Assembly (NCBI RefSeq): GCF_000003605.2
Contig: NW_003156735.1
Coordinates: 45,060-71,170, forward strand
From: Saccoglossus kowalevskii
Taxonomy: Eukaryota > Hemichordata > Enteropneusta > Harrimaniidae
Direction: 5' to 3'
DNA length: 26,111 nucleotides
A program made the position numbers and the translations under genes. The notes beneath the pieces are model-generated. The model saw nothing but the letters and a program-made list of their open reading frames with translations, did no database searches and was not told where the DNA came from. Of the stretch, positions 1 to 10,490 are shown one piece after another. Each line of letters begins with the position of its first letter. The stretch's first letter is position 1.

Positions 1-155
1 ACAAAGCAAACAGAACCAACATATACACCTGAAAGTCTGTGCTCCAAATAGTCACCGAGGTTGTTTATAAACAAAGCAAACAGAACCAACATATACACCT
101 GAAAGTCTGTGCTCCAAATAGTCACCGAGGTTGTTTATAAACAAAGCAAACAGAA
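1..155. repeat. 70-bp tandem duplication (2.2 copies) at window edge
   Basis: Bases 1-70 and 71-140 are identical, and 141-155 repeats the first 15 bases of the unit. The repeat lies inside the reverse-transcriptase coding region of a LINE fragment on the minus strand. Because 70 is not a multiple of three, the extra copy shifts the reading frame and ends the ORF at 52. The array starts at base 1, so its true copy number is unknown. Perfect identity fits a very recent duplication or an assembly artefact at a contig end. Confidence 0.95.
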
Positions 156-792
156 GAGGTGACAAAATAGATCCTTGTTGAACCCCACATAGACATTTAT
201 ACGTTTCCGTTACCCCGTTTGGGCTTCGTACACGAGACTTTATATTGCTATTCATAGACTGTACAATTTTGAAAAAGCGACCATGAAGACCATTTTTTAG
301 CAATTTAAAGATTAACATATAATGATTAGGATGGTCGAACGCTTTTTCAAAATCGACAAACACACAATAAAGTCTGCTCTTAAGAGTGAAATATCTATTT
401 ATGATGGTGTCTAATATAAACATATTATATAGCGTACTATACGACTTGTGAAATCCAGCTTGATTTTCGTTTCAAGAGCAATTTCTTTCGACCCATTTGT
501 TCAATCTGGTATATATTATAGAAGCAAATACTTTACCCAGCAGTGATAATAATGTAATTCCCCTATAGTTATTAACATTGTTGAATTCACCCTTTTTGTG
601 TAGCAGTACAATAAACCTCAATACCCAATCACTCGGAAAGTAACCAGCAGAATATAACTTATTAAATAATTTAACTAGTATAACTGTAAATTTAGTGGGA
701 CATTTTTTTAACAATTCTACTGGTATTCCATCATACCCCGTAGCTTTACCCCTTTTCATGTCATGAATTACTTTGTTAACTTCCTTATAATA
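52..792 (-). pseudogene. LINE (non-LTR retrotransposon) reverse transcriptase, broken and 5'-truncated
   Basis: On the minus strand two ORFs (472-954 and 52-423) share one frame and are separated by a single TGA at 472-474. Together they give a non-LTR reverse transcriptase in the usual motif order: KRGKATGYDGIPVELLK, then the NNYRGITLLSLLGKVF block, then NQAGFHKSYST just after the stop, then motif A (YCVFVDFEKAFD), then motif B (GVQQGSILSPLLFALFINNL). The catalytic motif C (YADD) is absent because the 70-bp duplication shifts the frame just before it would appear. No endonuclease domain is seen upstream (above about 800), so the copy is 5'-truncated, and its 3' end lies off the left edge. 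The style resembles Jockey/CR1-group elements of marine invertebrates, but I do not assign a clade. It cannot be active. Residues 1-57 of the 472-954 ORF do not resemble RT and may be flanking DNA. Confidence 0.9.
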
Positions 793-960
793 TATGAATG
801 CGAGTGTGTAAATTACCCCTGAAATATGGATTGTCATTGTACAATTATGCATAGGCAGTAACAATAAATTATAATCAATATCTTTTAAATGCATTCCATA
901 TGTTTTTGTCCGAAAGATCTTTGCACACAAATAGAATAGTAAATATGATCTCATTTATAA

Positions 961-3900
961 AGGGATTCCAAGCAAACGGTCATTATAGATGACATTTGGA
1001 AATGTTGTGAGCCTGTTTAGTGTATTGAACCTTGAGAGGAAAAATATTATATGACTTTATTTATATAATAACAAACTAATATTTACGAATCCAGGCACTA
1101 TACATAACGTAATTGGAACGCTTTGTATTTTTGCCTTGAAAGTGCTACGTTTGCAGCCAAAATTTTAACTTGACCATAATGATATTTTTTTTATTTTAAA
1201 AAAGGCTCGACTAAATATTACCCACATTGTATGCTTGATTTATGGGCAATTAAACGTTTAAAATTAATATTCGTTGCAATAATAGAAAACTGCCGAATAT
1301 TGCGCCCTCTGTGACCATGAACAATGTGAGCTATCATGTTGTTTATCAATGATACTGGCCCCTAAATCACACTCCATCTGGTTACTTAAATTAAAGTAAT
1401 CTGAATACTAGCTATTCTTCTAAGTGTAGGCTACTTAGTTGTCACCGAGTGGATGCGAGGAGGCAAGTGAACAGTGAGTATCGTGACATATACGTACAGA
1501 GGTCAATTATAGAATGGAATATAATTGTACAGTCATTTTCATTATAAAATCACGAGTAACCTGGTCTGTGTAGTAGCAGTACGTCTGTTTGTTGACTTAT
1601 ATTTAGTAATTCAGTACAATTTATTTTCATTTCAATTTCTGTGCACTTCTGAATCTCATGGGTCTTTGACTTTCTGACTTCTGGAATTGCAACTCTACCG
1701 TATTCACCTCAATATACATCGCCGCAAATACGTACATATAATATACAATTAGTATGTTTCTCATTTCCAATGTACAATAATTGACACGTACTAATTGTTC
1801 GACTAATAAATCACAGTCATGCTAATCTTTCCATGCCAGCACATCTGTATCTAATATGATACGGGACAGAGATCGTACTTGAGATGCAAGCGTAAATTGA
1901 AATTAATAAGTGCTGAAATTAACACACACCGAGATATCGACACGTTATCAGTGAACTCATATCAATGGACGATATTAACATATCCGTTTAACTTAGTAAC
2001 TGAATAACGTGAATAGCCATGCGTGTCGGAAATCCTACGGCGCAAAGTCGTGTGTGGATTTGTATTGAAAATCTTTGTCGCATCACGCACGAAACAGACC
2101 ATGGTAACATTTATCATCTGCACAAGTCTGTTTGTATTTATTTCCGCCACGTGCTAACTCGCTTACTGCAGCAACAATTACCTTCAGTGTACGTTAAGGA
2201 TAGTCAATTGAAACATGTTCATACTTGTTAAGCGTCAAACACGGAATTTGTATATTTAGGAGCAAATATGCCATTCAGAAACTTTCATCAGTGTCATTGT
2301 CAAAGCTTCACTGCTCCGAGCATACTGCACAAATATATATTATTCGCTCAATTGTAAATAGCCTGCTTGCTGCATGCATTATGCGTTTTGTAGAGTCTCG
2401 GATCGAGACTGCAGTGCGGTGGTACGTTTGTTCAGAACACTTTGCCTACATCTGAGGTACTCATGCGTAATCAATTGTATTCGTTCTTCACAAGAACGCT
2501 TAGCATAGTGAAAATGAGCTGGTTAAAACTGAACTTTCCTGTAATTTAATGGTACAATTTATTCATATTTATATTCCTAGTCTGTCTGTTTTTTATTATG
2601 AGACTCGATACATTAATAATATGTATATTGTACCTGCATTTCAGTTGTCATAATACATCGTTTTGATTGATCGATAGCGCACTTTTACTTATGCAAGCCG
2701 AGATTAAATGGTAATTTTTTCGTGTTTAGAAGAAGGTCTCAAAATCGACGAAAAATATATTTTTGATGTGGACATAGCACATAAATGCAGAAGGTTGAAA
2801 CTCTTGGGAAGCGTGAGAAAAATAAATCTTTGAATTAGAATTGTCAGTGGCTTACTCGTGAACCTCGAAACGGGTGTGTGCTGTTAAACGGTTAGTCTTT
2901 TTCGAAATCGTTTCAATTGAGACCATTGTACACATATGCATGTTGCAGCTAACCGTAACTACACGACTACACTCACAACACTTGAATGCGAGCGCAAATT
3001 TGCGCCACCGCTCAATGTATCTATAATCGCTGCAGCAAGCTAGTTCCATTTCTTGCTCTTGGGAGTGGTTAGTCTTTAATTCAATTATTCATTCGTTCAA
3101 GATATGTTAGGTTCATCCTAAACATTAAACGACGTTATATTTTCAATCAATGCTAAGGCGCATTATTTTACTCCTTTCCGTGCAAACGTGTCAAAGGGAC
3201 GTCTCCGTGGCAACGAAACATTCGAATCAAGCGTCTCATTGAAAATCATCACCCTGTTACATGACATTTCGCTGGCGATACTTGGTAGAGTACTTACCAT
3301 ATAAAGTTTGTAGGAAAGTGGATATTGCCTCAAATGGCCTTCGTCTTTTTCTTTCATAGTTATTTATAGTTGATTAAGTTCAAAATAAATTCTCTAGACT
3401 GTGTTCAAACTAATGATTGACTTCAGTTTCATTGTATTATAAACTGTGTGTTTTAGTTTTTGAAAAAAGTAAACGAAATACTTGATTATTTGTGTAAATT
3501 GAAATAAACGGCTACATCATGTAAGTAAATTATGCATCTTCCGTAGCAAAAGCAATAATTCGACGAGCACCGGACTGACAGTGGAATGGTATGTAACCTC
3601 TCATTCTTATACACATATCTATTATCTTAAATTTATTTACATTTTCTTGAACAAAATACACTGTGAAGGTCGAGAAATGAAAAAATAATTTGACTTTGAA
3701 CTTTCGTACTTTAATGTGCACAATGTAGTCTATTTAATAAGTTTTTCTTTCCTTTTATGCACCAGTAGCGTTAACTGCTTTGAAGATCATTTTTTATAAC
3801 TCGTTTTTTACATCATGTATGAAATGTCCGCGTGTTGGCCAATTTGTGAATGATTTAATACGACTGACAGAATTGCATCAATAGAATAAACAGCCAATGT

Positions 3901-5741
3901 CAATAGAGTAGCCAAGGTGTTAAAATAGACCAAGTAATGGACAATATTTTGCATATGTTTTTAACGCGTGCTTTTTCGTTCATTTCGTGTACATTTTTGG
4001 ACTCATAACCCTCACAACCTAATATTACACGTAATAACGTAACGACTTCTCACGTTTTCCCGGTAAAGGCGTAGTGCTGTTCCATCTTTGGACACCAGCC
4101 AACAAATATTTGCTGTTTTACTTAACAAAGAGACTCAGCACTAAACACAAACGAACAATTTCCCGACTTAAAGTAGGACTTAGACCGTGTTTATATCCAA
4201 AAACCCTCTGGGAGATCGAGTTGTAAGCAGAACCTTTCATAAATATTTTCTGAAATCAAATCCGCATAATTGTGTAACACGTTGACCTGTACCCAATGAT
4301 AAGTTGCGTCTATTTAGACCAACATTTAATAAAAGGTATTGCAGAAAAAAACATCAAAACTCCAAAATTATTCATGAACATTTTAGTATTAAAAATATTC
4401 CGCTCTAGGGTCTGAGTAGCCTGAACGCACCAAAAGAGACACGTATTGTAAAATAAAGCGTGGATTATAAGCACTGTTGTATTAGCGTCCCACCGACTGA
4501 AACAATTGAATATGTAAGGTCAGTTATGATTGTGTCAATTCACGCTCTCTTGATAATTATTGGACGAATCGGGAACCGCAACATTTGAAATTTAAGCGTT
4601 TGGCAAACAAGAAATTACTCCCAAAGGAAATCATATGAATCAGAACACATATGCTTCAGAATCATTTTATTCTGAGAGACCGACATAGTATGTTGCCATA
4701 GTTACAAGACATTCTATTTACGGCGACTGAAAGACTTATAGGCCAGAGAGTATGAGACAATATTTTTTTTGGAAATAACCATATCTACACAAGAATATGA
4801 CAAATAAAAAACATTTTAATTGATATTGTCAAAACATGCCTATATTATGAGTCCTGATTTTTAGTTGAAACACAAATTCAAATATTCGATCGGGTTACGT
4901 GAGCAACTATAGTACGATGTAATAAACCAGGTTGAACTATTTCACGGCAGTGTGCTGGACAAATAAATATGTATACCAATGCAAAGACAATTATGTAGAT
5001 TTCTTGGAAATATAATACATAGTTTTCCGCTCAGTCCGTTGTGTGTTGGAAAAAAAATACTGACAAATAGGGATTGCCGAACATAAAACTTCAGCGACAG
5101 CCGGCTAACTCGTACAAATCCTGAAATAAAAAAAAAGTCTGTTTATGTATAACTTGGGAAAGAAAAGAGGAAAGATCGACATCTACCGACGTCATAAACA
5201 TGGCTTATATTCGCCGGCGAGTAAATAGGTGTATTCATGGTTCGGCTGTAGTAAATTTGATCGCTATCTAATTCAATTTGTATTCCCTTGGTTGACTTAT
5301 CGGTAAAGAACCTAGCCCTAATATCTGATGTGCTGCGGGCCACACGCTCGCTAAGAATCAGGAATAACATTATTGTGAAAACATACAATATTTCAAGTGG
5401 TTCAGATGCGATTCTATCAACAAGTTAACGCCATCAGTTTCTGAATTCAATATATCCTCGGTTAATTACTGTAGCGATGTTTCCATATTCAAGAGAGCCG
5501 CACTTGAATCATTGAGGAATTCACACAACCGCGGATAGCGTACAGCCTGCAGTTGCGTGTATTGGGAAATTATATACGTATTTTTTTGTATTTTCTTTTT
5601 ACCGCAGTCTAATCTCTGTGGCAGTGGTTTCCAGTTTAGCGCGTTTCATTGAAAGTAGTGTGCATTGTGCCAACCACAGTTGGCTAAGACGGACGCAACA
5701 AACATCGTAGAATCCTCGGCTCGCGTACAAAGCAAGATTGC
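961..5741. other. Non-coding/intergenic stretch, no supported gene
   Basis: This is AT-rich sequence with only short open frames, none longer than about 81 codons and none with recognisable domains. A few splice-like signals occur, for example a minus-strand GTAAGT at 3297 after a 20-codon open frame, but nothing joins into a gene model. A good minus-strand acceptor at 5742-5743 is described with the peptide gene. Confidence 0.6.
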
Positions 5742-6024
5742 CTGCAGTCAAAATGTACAAGACACAGCCACGCCATTCTGTCCTCGGGTGTATTCCTCCC
5801 ATATTCTCAATTCTTGATCACGGTTTCGAAAAAATCCTTCAACTCATGTGCTTGTGCTGGCGGGAGTGCAAATTAATTCAAGCATTGATAAATGGTCACT
5901 ACCGTACGATTCCTAACCTTTCTATCCACTACATCAAATTATATCTTATCACATAATGTACATATCTCATCTTTAAAAAAGTAATTGTGAACTGGCTGGT
6001 AACGGAACATATATACGGTCTTAC

Positions 6025-6122
6025 CTAGCGTCTCCCAACTCCAAAATGATAAAACGTTTTACCATGATTGGAGTCCCGTTTCCTTTCTGGGTCTATGACA
6101 TCATTGCCCATATAGTCTGATT
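6025..6122 (-). CDS. Terminal coding exon of putative amidated neuropeptide precursor
   Basis: The exon follows a very strong acceptor: a pyrimidine-rich tract (6125-6150) ending in CATTAG at 6123. It enters in phase 1, and only this frame is open; both other frames stop early. It reads SDYMGNDVIDPE, then RKR, then DSNHGKTFYHFGV, then GRR and TAG (6025-6027). This is the classic end of a neuropeptide precursor: a tribasic convertase site, a 13-residue peptide, Gly as amide donor, a dibasic site and stop. The predicted product is DSNHGKTFYHFGV-amide, secreted from neurons or endocrine cells. The entry phase matches exon 2 (9838-9880), with the shared codon becoming GAA (Glu). The joined precursor is 90 residues, with one peptide copy at its C-terminus. 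I do not recognise the family; the FGV-amide end only loosely recalls allatostatin-A-type FGL-amides. The stop is followed directly by a GTAAGA donor at 6024, so the 3' UTR may be spliced, perhaps to the acceptor at 5742. Confidence 0.55.
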
Positions 6123-8330
6123 CTAATGTGGAAAACAAAAATATTTGAATTAGATATCGACAAACAATAGATCATTTGAAATAATTCGGTTGATCGTGAA
6201 TTCAAAACATTCTGTATAAACTACACGAAATTAGTGCACACTCCGAGATTTGAAAATTTCAATGAAATGAGTATACAAATGATCATGAGTGACAGTACAC
6301 CCATTACAAACATCATGTAAAATTAAGTATTCTATAATAGTGACCTATTATCAATTGAAGTATATTTATTATTTTCAAGATTTGTTCATCAAGCGTATTC
6401 ATGTGTAATTTGTTAGCATGCGCAACGTTATATATCGAAGAAAATGGTCATATACGCTTCATATTATCGCCCTGGTTCACTGGGCCATATGAATCATCCT
6501 CAACTCCCTGGCCTTTGGGGGACCGAGTAGCGCAAGGTATAACAGTGATCGCGAATAATTGTGAGTGTGTTGCCCAGCAGAATCATAGCCACTGAGACGA
6601 TGCTTCTTTAAAGAACGCTAATTAGATATAGGTATAGTCAGTAAAGACTGCCACCAGTGAGACGTAACCCTAGGACTGAAATGCTTTCACTAAGCTTTGT
6701 ATACTCAATCGAACAATGTTATACTATAACATTCATATCAATGTGTCTGTTTTACACGCCCGTATACTACATTGTTGGTGGTGTCTTGATGTGTCGAAGA
6801 TGAACCACAGTGGAAGTAGTTGAAGTAGTTTTCAACTAAATGTAAGTTTGTTTGTATGTTACAATTATTAGTTTTACTACTATGGCATTGCAAATATGAC
6901 GTAACCATAGTTTCAACACCATTATATATAGGTTATCACCTATTTGTTGAGTTGGTTGATAAGCTTACCGAACGTCTGACGTAAAATCGACCGCTTTGAT
7001 TTTGAATAGCTCAATGTCGAAGTGCCGTTCATTTAGAAGGGAGTATTACATTGAGATGCCCTTATTTCATCAAAATTGGCTATAATCAAATGTCTATAGC
7101 ACATTTTGTAGCGTGTAGTTTCAGTCGTAACGCGTGATCTCGCAGTGAACGTGTAATTCTCTATTGTTGTCATACAGTCTGAACTGTGCATATCATAGTA
7201 CCATCGTACACAAAGACTAACGACGTTCTGCATGTATATCGCCACGTGACACATTATTATAGTGCCATTTCACACTGTGTTTGTGTCATAAAATCTTACA
7301 TCGTGAAGTTTCATTATATTCTTTGTTATATTTGTGTAACAAGGCTTATCGACATTTTTAAATTGCAAATTTTTCCCTAGTATAATTTCAATATTTATTA
7401 TTAAAAACCCGCCAAAAATATAAATGTTAAAATGAATCAACAGTGTGTTTCCTTCACTGCCAACCTGATTTTGTTGCTGATAAAATAGGTCAAATATTAT
7501 TTACAAAAGGACATTGTAGCAGCGACTGTAATAGACCAAAATGAAAAGCACTTTTTTCACTAAAATCCCACTAACATTATATAATACTTCTTCATTCAAA
7601 AGTACCCTGTAAGACGGAGTATATATAACATGTGTAACTCTACCGTACAATTTAAATATACCTTTTTACTACGGAAAACAGTGGTAAAATATTTCCATAT
7701 ATTCACTTGATTTTGAGTAGAGTGACTAAATATGTTGATTTTATGATCTCCATCCTCAAAATATGAAACCGTTTTTTCTGAAATATCAATATTGTATTGT
7801 TTATCATTGTACGGGAGTAGTGAATTGTGGGTATTATTTAAATTAGATTGGCGGTACCCGACATGTCTTCAAGTAAAGGTGCAAAGGGTGATTTTGACAG
7901 ATGGTTAATTCAGCTTGAATGGCATTTTCCCTAAATATTGTGCAAATGGGGGGGTGATTTCATATATATCTGTCACACTAATTCACATCACGTTATTTGG
8001 TCGAAGCAACGCAATTGGCGAGTGACATGCGACGAATACAAGACTTTTGAAATAAAATGCTTACTCTCGCGATATTCAAACGCACGCAACACGAGACTCT
8101 GCCACTGCCGATGTCCTTAGTGCATTACAGTGAAATTAATGTAATATAATAAAATCGTTGTTACAATCACGTCACTGACTACGCACATTATGTCGAAGTC
8201 GAAGGAATTAAGGAAATGGACATATATCAAATTACCGTAATTGGTTCCCATCTTATCGAAAGAAATACGCGTCTGGTTGTTTTACATTGATATTTGCCGT
8301 TTGGAGTTACGAGTGTTTTGACATAAGAAA

Positions 8331-8381
8331 CAACAACAACAACAGCAACAACAACAGCAACAGCAACAGCAACAACAACAA
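8331..8381 (+). repeat. CAA/CAG trinucleotide tract (17 triplets)
   Basis: Seventeen consecutive CAA or CAG triplets: 13 CAA and 4 CAG. Every interruption is an A-to-G change at the third position, so in one plus-strand frame the tract encodes 17 glutamines without a break. That frame runs on about 30 more codons to a TAG and stops a few codons upstream. No other sign of a gene is present, so a microsatellite is the simplest reading. Confidence 0.9.
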
Positions 8382-8958
8382 CATGTTATGGTTCAGTACA
8401 GTGTTATACAGACATGTCATATCAGTAATTTAGCATATTCCCTAAATTTAATAACACTACTAGCGTACGCGGATTAGTTATTGGATGTGAAACAGAAACA
8501 GCGGTACAAAATAAGAATTATTGTCTGTACTTCGCGGTGTTCTCGCAATATCAGTATGATCATCAGTTATTAACGAGGCATACACGATATTGATATAGCG
8601 GTTATACATATTCTGAGTAAGACGAGAGCATTTCAATATATTCTTTTTTTAATATTTTATGTTTGTCAGGTTACTGATCGGCACGTGTATATTATATGTT
8701 ATACGGAAGCTGATTATAATATAAAACAGCAATAATTTTCGGGGATTAATCGATATTTTTTTTGGGACCTCAGTTTATGCAATATGACTATGAAGGATTT
8801 TGTTTTACTCAGTCATCGATCGTGTAATATGTTGCTTACCCACACCTTATTTATGAAATCCCGAAGTCATCTCTCGTTTTATTTGCATTTAAACATAATT
8901 ATCCTTTACACCCGCTACGTGTGACCCACACCTAACAAAACGTCGATTATTAACACTA

Positions 8959-8964
8959 TTTAAT
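8959..8964 (-). promoter_or_regulatory. Possible variant poly(A) signal ATTAAA
   Basis: ATTAAA on the minus strand, about 170 nt downstream of the TAG that closes the cysteine-rich alternative exon (9135-9256). It is the commonest variant of AATAAA. In AT-rich DNA the hexamer is frequent, so its position is the only support. Confidence 0.2.
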
Positions 8965-9134
8965 GCAGTAATTGGTCACCATGCCCGTCAATCAGACGCA
9001 ACTAATACATTAAAATAACACTATATTGATGAACAATTGAAATTAAACAATATTAAACATTTCCATCCTTTTCTAGGATCAACAACCGCACGCGTATCAG
9101 CGTATCGTCCACTGTGCGCCTCCAATGCATGCCT

Positions 9135-9256
9135 CTACTGGATTACGCCACAGCAGAATCGTATAGACAGTTTATTACCCCCATCGTGACATTTCGCTGC
9201 ACAACACGATGTTCGTGTAATGTAACCGTTAAATATTGAATCAGGTGAATAATTCA
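9135..9256 (-). CDS. Possible alternative terminal exon encoding a cysteine-rich peptide
   Basis: The acceptor is good: a T-rich tract and a branch-point-like CTGATTAAC precede CAG at 9257. The exon enters in phase 1, the same phase that exon 2 (9838-9880) leaves, and runs 40 codons to TAG at 9135-9137. The encoded tail begins NYSPDSIFNGYITR and then TSCCAAKC, an 11-residue spacer and FCCGVIQ. That is a CC-x3-C-x11-CC pattern with five cysteines, after an Arg that could be a monobasic cleavage site. Joined to exons 1 and 2 it gives 98 residues: signal peptide, propeptide and small Cys-rich domain. The odd cysteine count is unusual unless the product dimerises. The CC-x3-C start recalls insulin A chains, but there is no B chain and the next spacing is wrong. 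It may be an alternative 3' end of the gene, the end of a separate gene, or chance. It is less convincing than the terminal exon at 6025-6122. Confidence 0.3.
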
Positions 9257-9837
9257 CTGAGTTAATCAGAAAGTCAAAAAGTAACGCGGATGTGTAAATC
9301 AACTTTTTTTATGCGCATTAGTCATGGTCATAGTTAATGAAGATTCATTGGCAATGTATCTGAGTGACGTATTAACAGTACTAGTGGTAATATTCAGAGA
9401 ACAAACACGAAAACGCAACAAACTATATGTCTCTATTTTGTGACGTGCTGCCTTCTACGGAACATGCAACGGGAATCACTTTCTGGCAACAAACGCTTCA
9501 TGATTCGGATCCAAAACACCATTTGACGGTCTTGCCGAATATAGTATATTACAGTGGATAAATATGACACCGATTTCGAAATGAAGGAAGAGAAGACGTG
9601 TAACAACTCACAAAAGTACAAGTCTATTAAAGGCACGGCATGCGAAATTATAGGACTTGTGATGAGATATTCAAACCTATTATTGACGCCGTAATTGCTC
9701 ACCTGGGCTTTTTACGAAATCATGCAAGAGCACACCGGGGATTGACATAATGGCAATGGAGGTAATAAAGTATCTGTCTATTGGCTTTTCCAGCATTATT
9801 ACAAATCGGACTAAGAAATACGCTATGTGACTCTTAC

Positions 9838-9880
9838 CTCCCGCTACTGAATTTGATAGTTGACTTTGTCTTTGTTCTTC
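9838..9880 (-). CDS. Middle exon (43 nt) of putative peptide precursor gene
   Basis: This short exon has near-ideal splice sites on the minus strand: a pyrimidine-rich acceptor ending TTTCCACAG at 9881 and a donor GGGAG|GTAAGAG at 9837. It continues exon 1 exactly in phase 0 and reads EEQRQSQLSNSVAG, leaving in phase 1. The sequence is polar with no basic cleavage site, typical of a spacer propeptide. Its exit phase fits both candidate terminal exons (9256 and 6122). The frame also stays open past the donor for about 50 codons to a TAA near 9680, so intron retention would give a longer tail with no peptide features. I favour splicing because both sites are strong. Confidence 0.6.
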
Positions 9881-10312
9881 CTGTGGAAATACAGTAAAAA
9901 CGAACGATTGTGAGTGTTATCAATATGACTTTTGGATATGAATAATTTATTTATAAATATGTAATTTCCAGAGATATATGCATAATATACACTGGACTAT
10001 TATTATAATCCTAGTAAAGATGGATAATTCAATATTTGAACCAAACAAACTACTTATTTGTATTTATAAACCACATCTTCAAAACTGTTTATATATTTGG
10101 CTAAATGTTAAAAAAATGAGGACATGTGAAATATATTTTTATATAGTTAATGTAGAAATGATGTCATCAATTTCAGTCCCTACGCACTACTGGCACAATA
10201 TTTATATTGTAAAACGTAATTTCACAGTGATAAGTTTTCGTAATATACGAACTCATCAGAAGCTCCCTCGTATGTGTACTGGCATGTTCAGTCGTCAACA
10301 AATGGGACTTAC

Positions 10313-10479
10313 CAGAATTATGTTAATAATTTCTCTGACAACCGCTGCGATCCGTCCTTCGAGGTCGGCATTGTCTCGAAGTGGTATAGCTGCAATACCA
10401 TACACGAAAACCATAAAGACAAGCGCACAAGCTCCGCACTTCATTTTATTTTTTCTGTTTTCTGGTTATCTTTAAGATC
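10313..10479 (-). CDS. First coding exon: signal peptide and propeptide of secreted peptide precursor
   Basis: The exon starts after an acceptor-like TATATTTGCAG (10480-10490), so a 5' UTR exon probably lies upstream. Translation starts at ATG 10442-10444; in-frame TAA codons lie just upstream, which fixes the start. The first 19 residues, MKCGACALVFMVFVYGIAA, form a good signal peptide with a small-residue cleavage site. Residues 20-44 begin IPLRDNADLEG and continue as an amphipathic helix (RIAAVVREIINIIL). The coding part is 44 codons (10313-10444) and ends in phase 0 at CTG|GTAAGT, a perfect donor (10307-10312). Exon 2 follows after a 432-nt intron. An N-terminal propeptide starting (A/I)-P-(F/L)-R followed by an amphipathic helix recalls vertebrate calcitonin precursors, but no calcitonin-like mature peptide follows, so I do not assign that family. 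The product should enter the secretory pathway. Confidence 0.65.
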
Positions 10480-10490
10480 CTGCAAATATA

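Larger units (their letters stand above)
6123..9134. other. Mostly intron of the minus-strand peptide gene; no firm exon
   Basis: If exon 2 (9838-9880) joins the terminal exon at 6122, this lies within a 3.7-kb intron (6123-9837). It holds the CAA/CAG tract at 8331-8381. A weak candidate exon ends at 6969 before GTAAGC, but its phase does not fit exon 2. A GC-richer open frame lies at about 6480-6660 on the minus strand without clear splice partners. Neither is called. Confidence 0.4.

Noticed and set aside
3163-3357. Minus-strand ORF MKEKDEGHLRQYPLSYKLYM followed by a perfect GTAAGT donor
   Set aside because: There are only 20 codons before the donor, with no signal peptide, domain or phase-matched partner. 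It is probably chance.
6969-7032. Minus-strand ORF MNGTSTLSYSKSKR... ending at a GTAAGC donor in phase 1, compatible with the peptide exon at 6122
   Set aside because: It has no signal peptide and is preceded directly by a stop, and its only acceptor gives the wrong phase for exon 2. Exon 2 to 6122 is the better join.
9057-9240. Plus-strand open frame after a good acceptor (TCCTTTTCTAG, ending 9076), with several cysteines
   Set aside because: It lies opposite the Cys-rich minus-strand exon. Cysteine codons on one strand help keep the other open. No upstream plus-strand exon fits.
9135-9256. Insulin A-chain identity for the CC-x3-C exon
   Set aside because: No B-chain cysteines occur in exon 1 or 2, and the spacing to the next cysteine is 11, not 8.
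9433-9702. 89-codon minus-strand ORF ending RRRQHVTK
   Set aside because: It lies between exon 2 and the candidate terminal exons and could be entered in phase 1 from weak acceptors, but it shows no peptide cassette. Its basic end looks accidental.
10313-10444. Calcitonin identity for the peptide gene, from the IPLR plus amphipathic-helix propeptide
   Set aside because: No mature peptide with an N-terminal Cys ring and Pro-amide end is present in either terminal exon, so the resemblance is too weak to name the gene.
9978-10475. 165-codon plus-strand ORF, the longest outside the minisatellite
   Set aside because: Its last third is antisense to exon 1 of the peptide gene, whose splice sites, start and signal peptide are far more convincing. 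The rest is AT-rich with no domain or splice signals.
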